NCBI RefSeq assembly: GCF_002795245.1
Contig: NZ_PGVG01000005.1
Span: 1 to 64,000, forward strand
Reading direction: 5' to 3'
Length of the DNA stretch: 64,000 nucleotides
DNA from: Bradyrhizobium forestalis
GTDB taxonomy: Bacteria; Pseudomonadota; Alphaproteobacteria; Rhizobiales; Xanthobacteraceae
Shown: positions 24,351-33,329 of the stretch, piece by piece
Position numbering within the stretch: position 1 is the stretch's first letter
Layout of the letters: each line of letters starts with the position of its first letter
Notes under the pieces: model-generated
The model's input: only the letters and a program-made list of their open reading frames with translations
Databases searched by the model: none
What the model was told of the DNA's origin: nothing
Made by a program: the position numbers and the translations under genes

Positions 24351-25475
24351 TCAGGATATGCTCGCCAGAACCACCTCACGCAGAATACGGGTAGGAGGGA
24401 CGCCCTGATCGTCAGTCCCATAATTTCCGGATGTCAAGGCAATGACTAGCTGAAGGGCCGGTATAATATACAAACGCTGCCCGCCTTCGCCTTGCGCCAT
24501 GCACATGCGCTCCAATCTTCCTACGGCCCATCCTTTTGGTTTCCCGAATGACACATCTAGCAAAAACCATTGATAGCCGTAGCGCCGCAGTTCGTCGCAA
24601 CTCACGGTGGGCGTAGTGCAGCGACGAATCCACTCAGCGGGAACAATCTGACGGTCGTCATGCCGACCGCCGTGAAGCATCAACGTCCCGATCTTTGCGA
24701 GGTCGCGCACGGACATGCGAGCGCCCGATGCAGCTATTGGCTCGCCGTCCTGTGTGGTGGCCCATTTAGTCGGACCCATGCCGAGCGGCTCGAAAAGAAA
24801 CTCGCGTGCGAATTCATGTGGGGATTTGCCTGACCCTTTTGAGATCAAGCGAGCGAGCAAAGCCGTGGCGCCGCCGCAGTAGGTCCAATGCATCCCCGGA
24901 GTGTCGATTGCTGGGCGCTCCAATATGTAACGGTAGCGGTCTGGCGCGCTGTCCATCGCGATTTCGCTGTTGCGTGTATCCTCATAGGGCAAGCTGGTTT
25001 CGTCCCAATCCGTACCCATCGTCATTGAAAGAGCATGGTGGATAGTTATGGGCGAGCGTTGCTCGTTGGCGAGATCATACTCGGGAAACGCCGAAATCAG
25101 GCTTACCTCTGGCGCCGGTACCTTCCCAAATTGAAGGGCGATTCCGTAGAGCAACGCAACAATGCTTTTCGAGCAGGATCGCAGATCGTGTATCGTATTC
25201 GCGTCAAACTTTACGGTCCCGATATCGCCAACGCCTCTCTCGTGATCTTGCCCCTCGAAATAGCGTTCAACAATTAGGTTATCGTTTTGCACAACGACGA
25301 GCCCGTGGAGATTCCAGATGCGCCGCTCGGCCATCGCTTGGTCGAGCTTTCGGATCACGTCGCTAGCGAATTTGTCAGAAGTATCCGTGGACGATCGCTG
25401 CCCCAAAACCGGCAGGATCGGCGTCCCCATAGCCATTGTTCCTATGCCTGAAAGTATTTGGCGGCGATTTAGCAT
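24351..25475 (-). CDS. Serine hydrolase, beta-lactamase class C/6-aminohexanoate-dimer hydrolase-like
   Basis: The 374-residue protein has an N-terminal twin-Arg segment (RRQILSGIGTMAMG) that looks like a Tat signal, then a serine beta-lactamase fold. The active-site tetrad is S100-C-S-K103 in DLRSCSKSIVALL. The Tyr motif is in HWTYCGG and the third motif near the end reads GEGGQ. This combination resembles 6-aminohexanoate-dimer hydrolase and EstB-type esterases more than true beta-lactamases. The gene sits in a patch whose base composition is visibly lower in GC than its neighbours (several lines near 45-50% by count), which suggests acquisition by transfer. Substrate unknown. Confidence 0.83.
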   Translation of the reverse strand: MLNRRQILSGIGTMAMGTPILPVLGQRSSTDTSDKFASDVIRKLDQAMAERRIWNLHGLVVVQNDNLIVERYFEGQDHERGVGDIGTVKFDANTIHDLRSCSKSIVALLYGIALQFGKVPAPEVSLISAFPEYDLANEQRSPITIHHALSMTMGTDWDETSLPYEDTRNSEIAMDSAPDRYRYILERPAIDTPGMHWTYCGGATALLARLISKGSGKSPHEFAREFLFEPLGMGPTKWATTQDGEPIAASGARMSVRDLAKIGTLMLHGGRHDDRQIVPAEWIRRCTTPTVSCDELRRYGYQWFLLDVSFGKPKGWAVGRLERMCMAQGEGGQRLYIIPALQLVIALTSGNYGTDDQGVPPTRILREVVLASIS

Positions 25476-25530
25476 GGCCGGAGCGCCTCATCTGGGAGTG
25501 CCGCTTTATAATATCAACTTATCCGGGAAT

Positions 25531-25600
25531 GTCAGCTTCGGGTCAGAAGCAGCCTTTAGCGGGCGTCGCCGTAAAGGTCCTCTACGGGCCAAAAGCCGAA
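25531..25600. repeat. Degenerate GTCAGCTTCGGGTC repeat, copy 1
   Basis: The 70-bp segment starts GTCAGCTTCGGGTCAGAAGC and ends near TACGGGCCAAAAGC. Its order of words (GTCAGCTTCGGGTC, AAGCAG, GGCG, AAGGTC, GGGCCA, AAGC) is repeated at 26128-26194 on the far side of the RidA gene. Confidence 0.65.
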
Positions 25601-25678
25601 GTTTCCCTTATATATTCATGTGGTCTATTTGCAGAGCGGTGGCGTCGCTGATTGGGCCACCCTGACTAAGGAGCGCCC

Positions 25679-26095
25679 ATGAGCCGACGGGTACATTCTT
25701 CGACCGGAATCTTTGACAGCCTGCACTATGGATTCGCGCAAGTGGTAGTTATCCCGACGCCCTTCGGCGACACCGTGCACGTGTCCGGCCAAGTCGCCTG
25801 GGACGCCGATCGAAAGGTCGTGGGCGCGGGAGATATCGGGCGCCAACTCCGAAAGAGCTTGGAGAACCTCGCTGTCGCACTTGCATCGGTAGGCGCAAAA
25901 CTTGATCAGGTCGGTGCATTGCGGCTCTACATAAAGCAAAGCCATATGCACGAGGGCGAGGCCATTAGCGGCGCACTCAGAGCGATGTTCGGTGACAATC
26001 CGCCGTGTGCTACATGGATTGGAGTGCCAAGCCTCGCGAACGATGAATTTCTTGTCGAGGTGGAACCATCTGTAGTTTATCTGGCAAAAGCCTAG
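25679..26095 (+). CDS. RidA/YjgF family protein lacking the catalytic arginine
   Basis: The 138-residue protein is a YjgF/YER057c/UK114-family chorismate-mutase-like trimer subunit. It shows DTVHVSGQVAWDADRKVVG and the helix QLRKSLENLAVALASVGAKLDQV. RidA deaminates 2-aminoacrylate using an Arg in the motif P-A-R-S near residue 105. Here the equivalent segment reads NPPCATWIGV, so that Arg is absent and classical RidA activity is unlikely. It resembles the less studied Rid subfamilies. The gene is divergent from the serine hydrolase and lies between two copies of a degenerate repeat. Confidence 0.83.
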   Translation: MSRRVHSSTGIFDSLHYGFAQVVVIPTPFGDTVHVSGQVAWDADRKVVGAGDIGRQLRKSLENLAVALASVGAKLDQVGALRLYIKQSHMHEGEAISGALRAMFGDNPPCATWIGVPSLANDEFLVEVEPSVVYLAKA

Positions 26096-26127
26096 ACGAT
26101 TAAACGCCACGCGCATCGCCCGACTAC

Positions 26128-26194
26128 GTCAGCTTCGGGTCACAAGCAGACGGTTGGTGGGCTGCGCGACAAGGTCCGCTGCGGGCCACAAGCA
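26128..26194. repeat. Degenerate GTCAGCTTCGGGTC repeat, copy 2
   Basis: It starts GTCAGCTTCGGGTCACAAGC and continues with AAGGTCCGCTGCGGGCCACAAGC, in the same word order as the copy at 25531. Further fragments (GATGTCCGCTTGGCCC at about 26217) may be decayed copies. The pair brackets the RidA gene. Confidence 0.65.
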
Positions 26195-26266
26195 GTAATG
26201 TTCTGGCCGATCAGCAGATGTCCGCTTGGCCCTCAGGAGCCGACATTCCTTTTATGAGTACACGGC

Positions 26267-26905
26267 CTAGCGCTTTCGCGTTGTCGCCGGATTCGTCGTC
26301 TTGGACGGGCGCGCCTTGATCTTGCTGGGCGGCTGCACCCGCAATCCGTCCACGAACACGTCGAGCATCCGCAGCACCGAGGATTGCCAGCCGGGCTGGT
26401 CGTGCATGTAGCACATGCCGACGAGCGCCCTCAGCAGATCCTCCGGACTGACATCGCCGCGCATCTGGCCGGCCGCAACCGCGCGATCGAGCAACGAGCC
26501 GATCGCCTTGGTCAGCCGGTCCATCGAGAATGCCGCGAGCTCCGACGAGCTCTGGAACGTCAGCGCCAGCGCGGCCGACATGCCTTTCTTGGTGGCGACG
26601 AATTCGACGTTGGAGCGCAGCCAGCGCCGCAGCGCGTCGACCGGGTCCTTGGCATTCTTCAGTTGCTCGGCCAGCTCGCTGAGCTGCTCGACCTCGCGCC
26701 GGTAGACCGCCTCGAACAGATCCTCGCGCGTCGGAAAGTGCCGATAAAGCGTGCCGATGCCGACGCCGGCGCGTTTGGCCACGGCCTCCAGGCTCGCTTC
26801 GGGGCCGCCCGCGCTGAACACCACCTTGGCCGCTTCGAGCACGCGCTCGCGATTGCGCACGGCGTCGGCGCGGGGCTTGCGGGTCTGGTCGGTGTGATCA
26901 TCCAT
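26267..26905 (-). CDS. TetR/AcrR-family transcriptional regulator
   Basis: The 212-residue protein has a TetR DNA-binding domain (about 15-65, VLEAAKVVFSAGGPEASLEAVAKRAGVGIGTLYRHFPTRE) followed by a helical ligand-binding domain. The C-terminus is basic (KIKARPSK...RKR). A frame extends to 27073, but the ATG at 26905 gives the proper N-terminus MDDHTDQTRKPRADA. It is divergent from the PaoABC-like operon and is the obvious candidate regulator of it. A helical-turn-spaced direct repeat (TTGAACCCTT twice, 26936-26956) lies between them. Confidence 0.9.
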   Translation of the reverse strand: MDDHTDQTRKPRADAVRNRERVLEAAKVVFSAGGPEASLEAVAKRAGVGIGTLYRHFPTREDLFEAVYRREVEQLSELAEQLKNAKDPVDALRRWLRSNVEFVATKKGMSAALALTFQSSSELAAFSMDRLTKAIGSLLDRAVAAGQMRGDVSPEDLLRALVGMCYMHDQPGWQSSVLRMLDVFVDGLRVQPPSKIKARPSKTTNPATTRKR

Positions 26906-26935
26906 GCCGGCAATGTAGATCACGAATTGGTTAGA

Positions 26936-26956
26936 TTGAACCCTTCTTGAACCCTT
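26936..26956. promoter_or_regulatory. Tandem TTGAACCCTT direct repeat, candidate TetR operator
   Basis: TTGAACCCTT occurs at 26936 and again at 26947, an 11-bp period that puts both copies on one face of the helix. It lies 31 bp upstream of the TetR start and about 200 bp upstream of paoA. Most TetR operators are inverted repeats, so the assignment is tentative. Confidence 0.35.
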
Positions 26957-27156
26957 GTGGGGCTGCATCGCGTTGTATGCGCACGGTGTTTTGACGAATT
27001 CCAAATATTTCCTGGCGACCTTGTTAAACGGAGGGTGCCTCCGTATCTTCACGCGAGCGTTGGCCCGCATCATGTTCGGGCGGCGCGGTATCGACGGCGG
27101 CCACGGCGGTGGCGCGCTGCGCGATCACTCATGTCCATATCTGATCGGAGCCTTGT

Positions 27157-27650
<494 letters not shown>

Positions 27651-27654
<4 letters not shown>

Positions 27655-28706
27655 AACAGTTCGATTACGTCAGGCCCGCCACGGTCACTGAAGCCGTCGC
27701 TGCCGCGGCCCAGCCGGGCGCCGTCTATCTTGCAGCCGGCACCAACCTGCTCGATCTGATGAAGGGCGGTGTCAGCCATCCGGATCGTCTCGTCGACGTC
27801 ACGCATCTCGATGGACTCGATGGCATCGAACGCCTCGCCGACGGGGCGTTGCGTATCGGCGCGCTCGTGCGCAACGCCGACCTCGCACATGACGCCGAAT
27901 TCGCCAGGTCCTATCCCGCGGTGGCGGAAGCACTGCTTTCCGGTGCGTCCGCGCAACTGCGCAACGCCGCGACCGTCGGCGGCAATCTCCTGCAACGGAC
28001 GCGCTGCGCGTATTTCTACGACACCGCCAGCCGCTGCAACAAGCGCGAAGCCGGCTCCGGCTGCGACGCCCGCGACGGCGAGAACCGCAGCCATGCCGTG
28101 CTCGGCTGGAGCGAGAGCTGCATCGCCACGCATCCGTCCGACTTCTGCGTGCCCCTGGTCGCGCTCGACGCGGTCGTGGAGATCGAGGGCAGGAACGGCC
28201 GGCGCGAGATCGCGCTCGACGAACTGCATCGCCTGCCGGGCGATGCGCCCGAGCGCGAGTCCGCGCTGGAGCCCGGCGACCTCATCGTCGCGGTGCGCCT
28301 GCCGCCCGCCGCGTGCGGCTTTGCCGCGCATGCGCGCTACCTCAAGGTTCGCGAGCGCACCTCCTACGCCTTCGCCGTCGTCTCGGCCGCCGCTGCGCTG
28401 CGGATCGAGAACGGCAGCATCGCGGAGGCGCGGCTTGCACTCGGTGGTGTCGCCGCAAAGCCCTGGCGCGCTCGCGCAGCGGAGGACGTGCTCAGGAATG
28501 TTGCGCCTTCCGCAGACGCGTTCCAGGAGGCGGCCTTCCGTGCGCTCGCCGAGGCAAAACCGTCCGGCGACAACGCCTTCAAGATCGAGCTCGCGCGCCG
28601 CATCGTCGTGCGCGCGCTGCTCCTCGCCGCCGCCGGTACGCCAGCGCGTATCCCCGCGCTGCCGGCCTCTCCCTTTACCTCGATCTCCGGAGCCATCCAT
28701 GCCTGA
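27651..28706 (+). CDS. paoB: Molybdenum hydroxylase FAD subunit with extra Fe-S insertion (PaoB/YagS-like)
   Basis: The 351-residue medium subunit binds FAD: AGGTN-like AAGTNLLDLMKGG is near residue 25 and TVGGNLLQRTRC near 105. Directly after, it has a Cys-rich insertion with four Cys (TRCAYFYDTASRCNKREAGSGCDA and a later one). This insertion is the mark of PaoB, which carries an additional [4Fe-4S] cluster not found in ordinary xanthine dehydrogenase FAD subunits. The ATG at 27651 overlaps the paoA stop. The 3' end overlaps the large-subunit gene by 8 bp. All this indicates tight coupling. Confidence 0.9.
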
Positions 28707-30960
28707 GCTGAATCTCACCAGCGCTCCCGCCCATCTGCGGCACGGCTCGAATATCGGCCAGCCGCTGACCCGCCGTGACGGCATCCTCAAGGTCACGGGG
28801 CGGGCAACCTATGCCGCGGACAATCATCCACCCGGCATGCTGTTTGCGGTCATGGCCGTATCGAGCATCGCGCACGGCCGCGTGGTCTCGCTCGATGTCG
28901 CTGCCGCCAAGCGCCATCCCGGCGTGGTCGACGTCATGACGTCCGACCACAAGCCACGGCTGGCGATCGACCCCGAGATCAAGACCAATCCTTTCGTGTT
29001 CCGGATGGAGGTGTTGCAGAGCAATGAGGTCCGCTACGCCAACCAGCCGATCGCGGTCGTGATTGCCGAGACGCTGGAGGCCGCAACGGAAGGCACGGCG
29101 CTGCTGGCGCCGCGCTATGAGGTGCTGCCGGCACGGGTCGGCCTCGATGCCGGCGAGAGCTTCGTGCCGCCGGTCGTCGGTGTCGGCAACCCCGCGGAGC
29201 ATCATCACGGCGATGTCGAGGCGGGCCTTGCCTCGGCCGAGAAGCAGATCGAGGCGGTTTACGAGACGCCGCCGCAATATCACAACGCGCTGGAGCCGCA
29301 CGCCATCGTCGCCAGCTGGGACGGCGACAATCTGTCGGTCGACATGCCGACCCAGGGTCTGATGATGTCGCTGGCGCGCATCGCCGAATTGTTCGGCATC
29401 ACGCACGACAAGATCCACATCCGCAGCCCGTTTCTCGGCGGCGGCTTCGGCTCCAAGGGACTGATGGCCGGCCCGCCAACCCTCGGCATCATGGCTGCCA
29501 AGCTGGTCGGCAGGCCCGTCAAGCTGGTGCTGCGCCGCGAGCAGATGTACGGCCCGGTCGGCCATCGCGCGCCGACCCGCCAGCGGCTGCGCCTCGGCAC
29601 CGATGGCAAGGGGCGCCTGACTGCGCTCGACCATCACGCGCGAACGGTGTCGAGCACCTTCGACGACTTCTACGAGCCCGCCGCCGGCGCCTCGCACGCG
29701 CTCTACGCCTCGCCTGCGATCCGCACCTCGCACGATGCCGTGCGCGTCAATACCGGCACGCCGCTGTTCATGCGCGCGCCGGGCGAGGCGACAGGCTCGA
29801 TCGCGCTCGAGAGCGCGATCGACGAGATGGCTTGGGCCTGCGGCATGGATCCGCTCGCCTTCCGCCTCAAGAACTACGCCGAGGTCGAGCCGATCTCCGG
29901 CAAGCCGTTCTCGTCCAAGGCGCTGCGCGCGTGCTACGAACAGGGCGCTGCGCGGTTCGGCTGGGCGAAGCGTCCGCTCCAGCCGCGGCAGCTGCGCGAC
30001 GATGCCGGCCTCCTGGTCGGCTGGGGCATGGGCACCGCGACCTTCCCGGCGCTGATGTTCCAGGCCGAAGCACGCGCGGCGATCCGCCGCGACGGCTCGG
30101 GCGAGATGGAGATCGGCGCACATGACATGGGGCAGGGCGCCTGGACGGCGCTGGCGCAGATCGCGGCCGATGCCGTCGGCCTCGATATCGATCGCGTGGA
30201 ATTCAAGGCCGGCACCTCCGACCTGCCGGATGCCGGCATCGCCGGCGGCTCGGCGCACACGGCAACCGCAGGTGCGGCGATCCACAGCGCCGGTGCGGCC
30301 GTGATCGCAAAACTCGCCGATCTCGCTACCAACGATGAACGCTCGCCGCTGTTCGGTGCCGGCAATGCGGGCGTAATCGCGCGGGACGGCAGGCTGGTCC
30401 GGCGTGACGACGAGAGCCGCGGCGAGAGCTATGGCGAAATTCTCGCGCGCGCCGGGGTTGCCGTGGTCGAGGCGCGCGGCACCGGCGCGCCGAATCCTGC
30501 GGCAATGGAGGAATATGCGATGCACGCCCATGGCGCGGTGTTCGCGGAGGTGAAGGTCGATCCCGAGCTCGGCCAGGTCCGCGTCAGCCGCATGGTCGGC
30601 GCCTTCGCCGCCGGGCGCATCGTCAATCCGCGCATGGTGCAGAGCCAGCTGTTCGGCGGCATGATCTGGGGCCTGTCCTTCGCGCTGCACGAGGAGGCTG
30701 TCACCGACCGCCGTACCGGGCGGATCATGAACGCCAATCTTGGCGAGTACCACATCCCCGTGAATGCCGACGTGCCACCGCTCGACGTCATCACGGTCGA
30801 GGAGCACGATCCGCATGTGAATGCGCTCGGCATCAAGGGCGTCGGCGAGATCGGCATCACCGGTAGTGCCGGCGCGGTCGCCAACGCCGTCTGGCACGCG
30901 ACCGGCGTACGCGTCCGCCGCTTTCCGATCCGGATCGAGGAGTTGCTGACGCAGCGTTGA
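28699..30960 (+). CDS. paoC: Molybdenum hydroxylase large subunit, molybdopterin-binding (PaoC/YagR-like)
   Basis: The 753-residue catalytic subunit has the aldehyde-oxidase/xanthine-dehydrogenase layout. An N-terminal a/b hammerhead domain (about 20-135) is followed by Moco-binding segments such as FLGGGFGSKG (about 249-258), an Arg-containing MRAPGEATGS, QGAWTALAQIAADA and, near the C-terminus, GIKGVGEIGITGSAGAVANAV. The last contains the Glu of the GxxExx motif that acts as catalytic base. Length and order fit aromatic-aldehyde oxidoreductase PaoABC. The gene starts inside paoB. Likely reaction: oxidation of aldehydes to acids. The physiological substrate here is unknown. Confidence 0.92.
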   Translation: MPELNLTSAPAHLRHGSNIGQPLTRRDGILKVTGRATYAADNHPPGMLFAVMAVSSIAHGRVVSLDVAAAKRHPGVVDVMTSDHKPRLAIDPEIKTNPFVFRMEVLQSNEVRYANQPIAVVIAETLEAATEGTALLAPRYEVLPARVGLDAGESFVPPVVGVGNPAEHHHGDVEAGLASAEKQIEAVYETPPQYHNALEPHAIVASWDGDNLSVDMPTQGLMMSLARIAELFGITHDKIHIRSPFLGGGFGSKGLMAGPPTLGIMAAKLVGRPVKLVLRREQMYGPVGHRAPTRQRLRLGTDGKGRLTALDHHARTVSSTFDDFYEPAAGASHALYASPAIRTSHDAVRVNTGTPLFMRAPGEATGSIALESAIDEMAWACGMDPLAFRLKNYAEVEPISGKPFSSKALRACYEQGAARFGWAKRPLQPRQLRDDAGLLVGWGMGTATFPALMFQAEARAAIRRDGSGEMEIGAHDMGQGAWTALAQIAADAVGLDIDRVEFKAGTSDLPDAGIAGGSAHTATAGAAIHSAGAAVIAKLADLATNDERSPLFGAGNAGVIARDGRLVRRDDESRGESYGEILARAGVAVVEARGTGAPNPAAMEEYAMHAHGAVFAEVKVDPELGQVRVSRMVGAFAAGRIVNPRMVQSQLFGGMIWGLSFALHEEAVTDRRTGRIMNANLGEYHIPVNADVPPLDVITVEEHDPHVNALGIKGVGEIGITGSAGAVANAVWHATGVRVRRFPIRIEELLTQR

Positions 30961-31003
30961 AGCAGAGGGCGGGGCGAGATCTTCTCGCTCCGCCGCGTCC
31001 CGC

Positions 31004-31216
31004 TAGAGCGCGATGAAATGAGGCTTGATCGCTGCAACGACGGAGGTGCGCCCCCTCGCCCGCTTGCGGGAGAGGGTTGGGGAGAGGGTGCTTCCGCAAG
31101 GGGACAGTCCCCAAGAGGTGAGAACCCTCACCCGGCGCTTCGCGCCGACCTCTCCCGCAAGCGGGAGAGGTGAACGAGCGGCGGCAATCGATTCAACCTA
31201 AAGTAATTTCGCTTTA
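31004..31216. repeat. Long composite palindromic element, copy 2 (reverse orientation)
   Basis: Read in reverse this copy begins TTAGGTTGAATCGATTGCCG (31202 down), runs through two CCTCTCCCGC/GCGGGAGAGG clamps with GGCGCGAAGCGCC and the core GGGGACTGTCCCC. It ends with GTCGTTGCAGCGATCAAGCC (down to about 31024). Both flanks outside the clamps are shared with the copies at 45.0 and 60.0 kb. The element fills most of the gap between paoC and the Xre-cupin gene. Confidence 0.88.
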
Positions 31217-31239
31217 ATGCAGCTTCTTGCGGAGCGCCC

Positions 31240-31788
31240 TCAAAACGTCGGCGGCGTGCAGGCCGAGATCACCTCGCACGGCTTGCCGCCGACGCAGCGG
31301 AAGCGATGCGGCCTGCGGCTCTCGAAATAATAGGCATCGCCGGGATTGAGGATGCGGCGCTCGTCCTCGACGGTGACTTCGAGCTTGCCCGAGATCACGA
31401 TGCCGCCTTCCTCGCCGTCATGGACGAGATGCACGCGCCCGGTGTCGCTGCCGGGCTCGTAACGCTCCTTCAGGATCTGCAGGCTGCGGCCGAACAGATT
31501 GTCGCCGACCTGGCGATACGAGATCGGCTTCTTGCCGACCTCGGTCAGCTCCTCCGCGCGGTAGAAGATCTTGCGCCTGGACTCCGGCTCCAGCGCGAAG
31601 AACTCGGCGAGCCCCATCGGGATGCCGTCGAGGATGCGCTTGAGCGCGCCGACCGAGGGGTTCATCTGGTTGGATTCGATCAGCGAGATCGTCGAATTGG
31701 TGACCCCGGCGCGCTTGGCGAGCTCGCGCTGTGACAGCTTGTGGCGCGCCCGGATGAATCGCAGCCGTCCACCGATGTCGACGCTCAT
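31240..31788 (-). CDS. Xre-family regulator with C-terminal cupin (PuuR-like)
   Basis: The 182-residue regulator has an N-terminal helix-turn-helix (about 6-60, LSQRELAKRAGVTNSTISLIESNQMNPSVGALKRIL) and a cupin domain (about 110-180) that includes GEEGGIVISGKLEV and AYYFESRRPHRFRCVG. The architecture is that of PuuR, the repressor of putrescine catabolism in E. coli. It is divergent from the aminotransferase/dadA genes and probably controls them. Confidence 0.88.
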   Translation of the reverse strand: MSVDIGGRLRFIRARHKLSQRELAKRAGVTNSTISLIESNQMNPSVGALKRILDGIPMGLAEFFALEPESRRKIFYRAEELTEVGKKPISYRQVGDNLFGRSLQILKERYEPGSDTGRVHLVHDGEEGGIVISGKLEVTVEDERRILNPGDAYYFESRRPHRFRCVGGKPCEVISACTPPTF

Positions 31789-31810
31789 GGCCCAAGCCCT
31801 GTTGCAAGTG

Positions 31811-31825
31811 TTGCGGATCGCGCAA
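31811..31825. promoter_or_regulatory. Small palindrome TTGCG-N5-CGCAA between Xre regulator and aminotransferase
   Basis: TTGCG (31811) and CGCAA (31821) flank GATCG, 23 bp upstream of the Xre-cupin start. TTGCAA also occurs at 31802. It is a plausible operator in the divergent promoter region but short enough to be chance. Confidence 0.3.
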
Positions 31826-31935
31826 ATATGGACCGGTAGCCCCAGTCAAATCAATGGCTTGCAGGTCGTCAGAAAAGGACTTGTTGCGGTTTCGAAGCCG
31901 TGGCTCAGCTAGCCCGTCAGCAAAGGAGCGCGGCC

Positions 31936-33264
31936 GTGACCCTTCACCAGATCCCGAACACCATCAAGACCGATTCGTACTGGATGCCGTTCACGGCGAA
32001 CCGGCAGTTCAAGAAGGCGCCGCGCCTGTTCTCCTCGGCCGAGGGCATGTACTACACCAGCGTCGACGGCCGCCAGGTGATCGATGGCTCCGCCGGGCTC
32101 TGGTGCGTCAATGCCGGCCACGGCCGCAAGCAGATCGCCGCCGCCGTCGAGCGGCAGCTGATGACGCTGGATTTCGCGCCGTCGTTCCAGATGGGCCATC
32201 CGCTGGCGTTCGACTTCGCCGAGCGTCTCGCCGAGATCGCGCCTGATGGCCTCGACCGCGTCTTCTTCACCAATTCCGGCTCGGAATCGGTCGATACCGC
32301 GCTGAAGATCGCGCTCGCCTATCACCGCGCCAACGGCCAGGCGAGCCGCACCCGGCTGATCGGCCGCGAGCGCGGCTATCACGGCGTCGGCTTCGGCGGC
32401 ACCTCGGTCGGCGGCATGGTCGCCAACCGCCGCGCCTTCACGACCCTGCTGCCCGGCGTCGATCACATCCGCCACACCCATGATCTCGCCCGTAACGCCT
32501 TCGCCAAGGACCTGCCCGAGCATGGCGCCGAGCTCGCCGACGATCTCGAGCGTCTGGTCGCCCTGCACGGCGCCGAGACGATTGCCGCCGTCATCGTCGA
32601 GCCGGTGCCGGGTTCGACCGCGGTGCTGCCGCCGCCGAAGGGCTATCTGCAGCGCCTGCGCGAGATCTGCGACAAGCACGGCATCCTCTTGATCTTCGAC
32701 GAGGTCATCACCGGCTTCGGCCGCCTCGGCACGCCGTTCGCCGCCAATTTCTTCGGCGTCACGCCGGACCTGATGACGACGGCCAAGGGCATCACCAACG
32801 GCACCGTGCCCTGCGGCGCGGTGTTCGCGAGCCGCAAGGTGCACGACGGCATGATGACCGGCCCGGAGAACCAGATCGAGCTGTTCCATGGCTACACCTA
32901 TTCGGCGCATCCGGTCGCCTGCGCCGCGGGCATCGCGACGCTCGACATCTACAAGGACGAAGGCCTGCTCACGCGCGGCGCCTCGCTCGCCGAATACTGG
33001 CGCGATGCGCTGCATTCGCTCAAAGGTCTGCCGAACGTCGTCGACATCCGCAATTGCGGCCTGATGGGCGCGGTCGAGCTCGCACCGCGCAACGGCGCGG
33101 TGGGCGCACGCGGCTACGACATGCTTGTCGAATGCTTCAACAACGGCCTCTATCTCCGCACCGGCGGCGACTCCGTTGCCATGTCGCCCCCGCTCATCGT
33201 CGAGAAGAGCCACATCGACCAGATGGTCTCGATCCTCGGCGACGCCATCAAGAAGGTGGCCTGA
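31936..33264 (+). CDS. Class-III (omega-amino acid:pyruvate-type) aminotransferase
   Basis: The 442-residue PLP enzyme transfers an amino group from an omega-amine (beta-alanine, GABA or similar) to pyruvate. Class III motifs are present: TNSGSESVDTALKIA for phosphate binding, ERGYHGVGFGG, LLIFDEVITGFGR containing the PLP-contacting Asp, and TTAKGITNG with the Schiff-base Lys. The frame opens at 31900, but a GTG at 31936 preceded by AAAGGAG (31922-31928) is the best start. It is followed by dadA and divergent from a PuuR-like regulator, consistent with amine catabolism. Confidence 0.9.
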   Translation: MTLHQIPNTIKTDSYWMPFTANRQFKKAPRLFSSAEGMYYTSVDGRQVIDGSAGLWCVNAGHGRKQIAAAVERQLMTLDFAPSFQMGHPLAFDFAERLAEIAPDGLDRVFFTNSGSESVDTALKIALAYHRANGQASRTRLIGRERGYHGVGFGGTSVGGMVANRRAFTTLLPGVDHIRHTHDLARNAFAKDLPEHGAELADDLERLVALHGAETIAAVIVEPVPGSTAVLPPPKGYLQRLREICDKHGILLIFDEVITGFGRLGTPFAANFFGVTPDLMTTAKGITNGTVPCGAVFASRKVHDGMMTGPENQIELFHGYTYSAHPVACAAGIATLDIYKDEGLLTRGASLAEYWRDALHSLKGLPNVVDIRNCGLMGAVELAPRNGAVGARGYDMLVECFNNGLYLRTGGDSVAMSPPLIVEKSHIDQMVSILGDAIKKVA

Positions 33265-33329
33265 TAATTGCTCTCGCCGTTGCGAGTTGTGTCCTTGCAG
33301 CGGCGAGCGCCGCGGGAGTTTGACGAAGC

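Noticed and set aside
24351..25475. Class C beta-lactamase (antibiotic resistance)
   Set aside because: The tetrad SCSK fits the fold, but the Tyr motif YCG and third motif GEGGQ differ from AmpC; an esterase or amide hydrolase is more likely.
27769..28698. N-terminal extension of the paoC frame to 27769
   Set aside because: The extra 310 codons overlap paoB in another frame and are Arg/Ser/Pro-rich; the proper start is the ATG at 28699.
28675..30897. 740-codon minus-strand frame antisense to paoC
   Set aside because: paoC has all expected molybdopterin motifs; the antisense frame is a GC-rich coding shadow.
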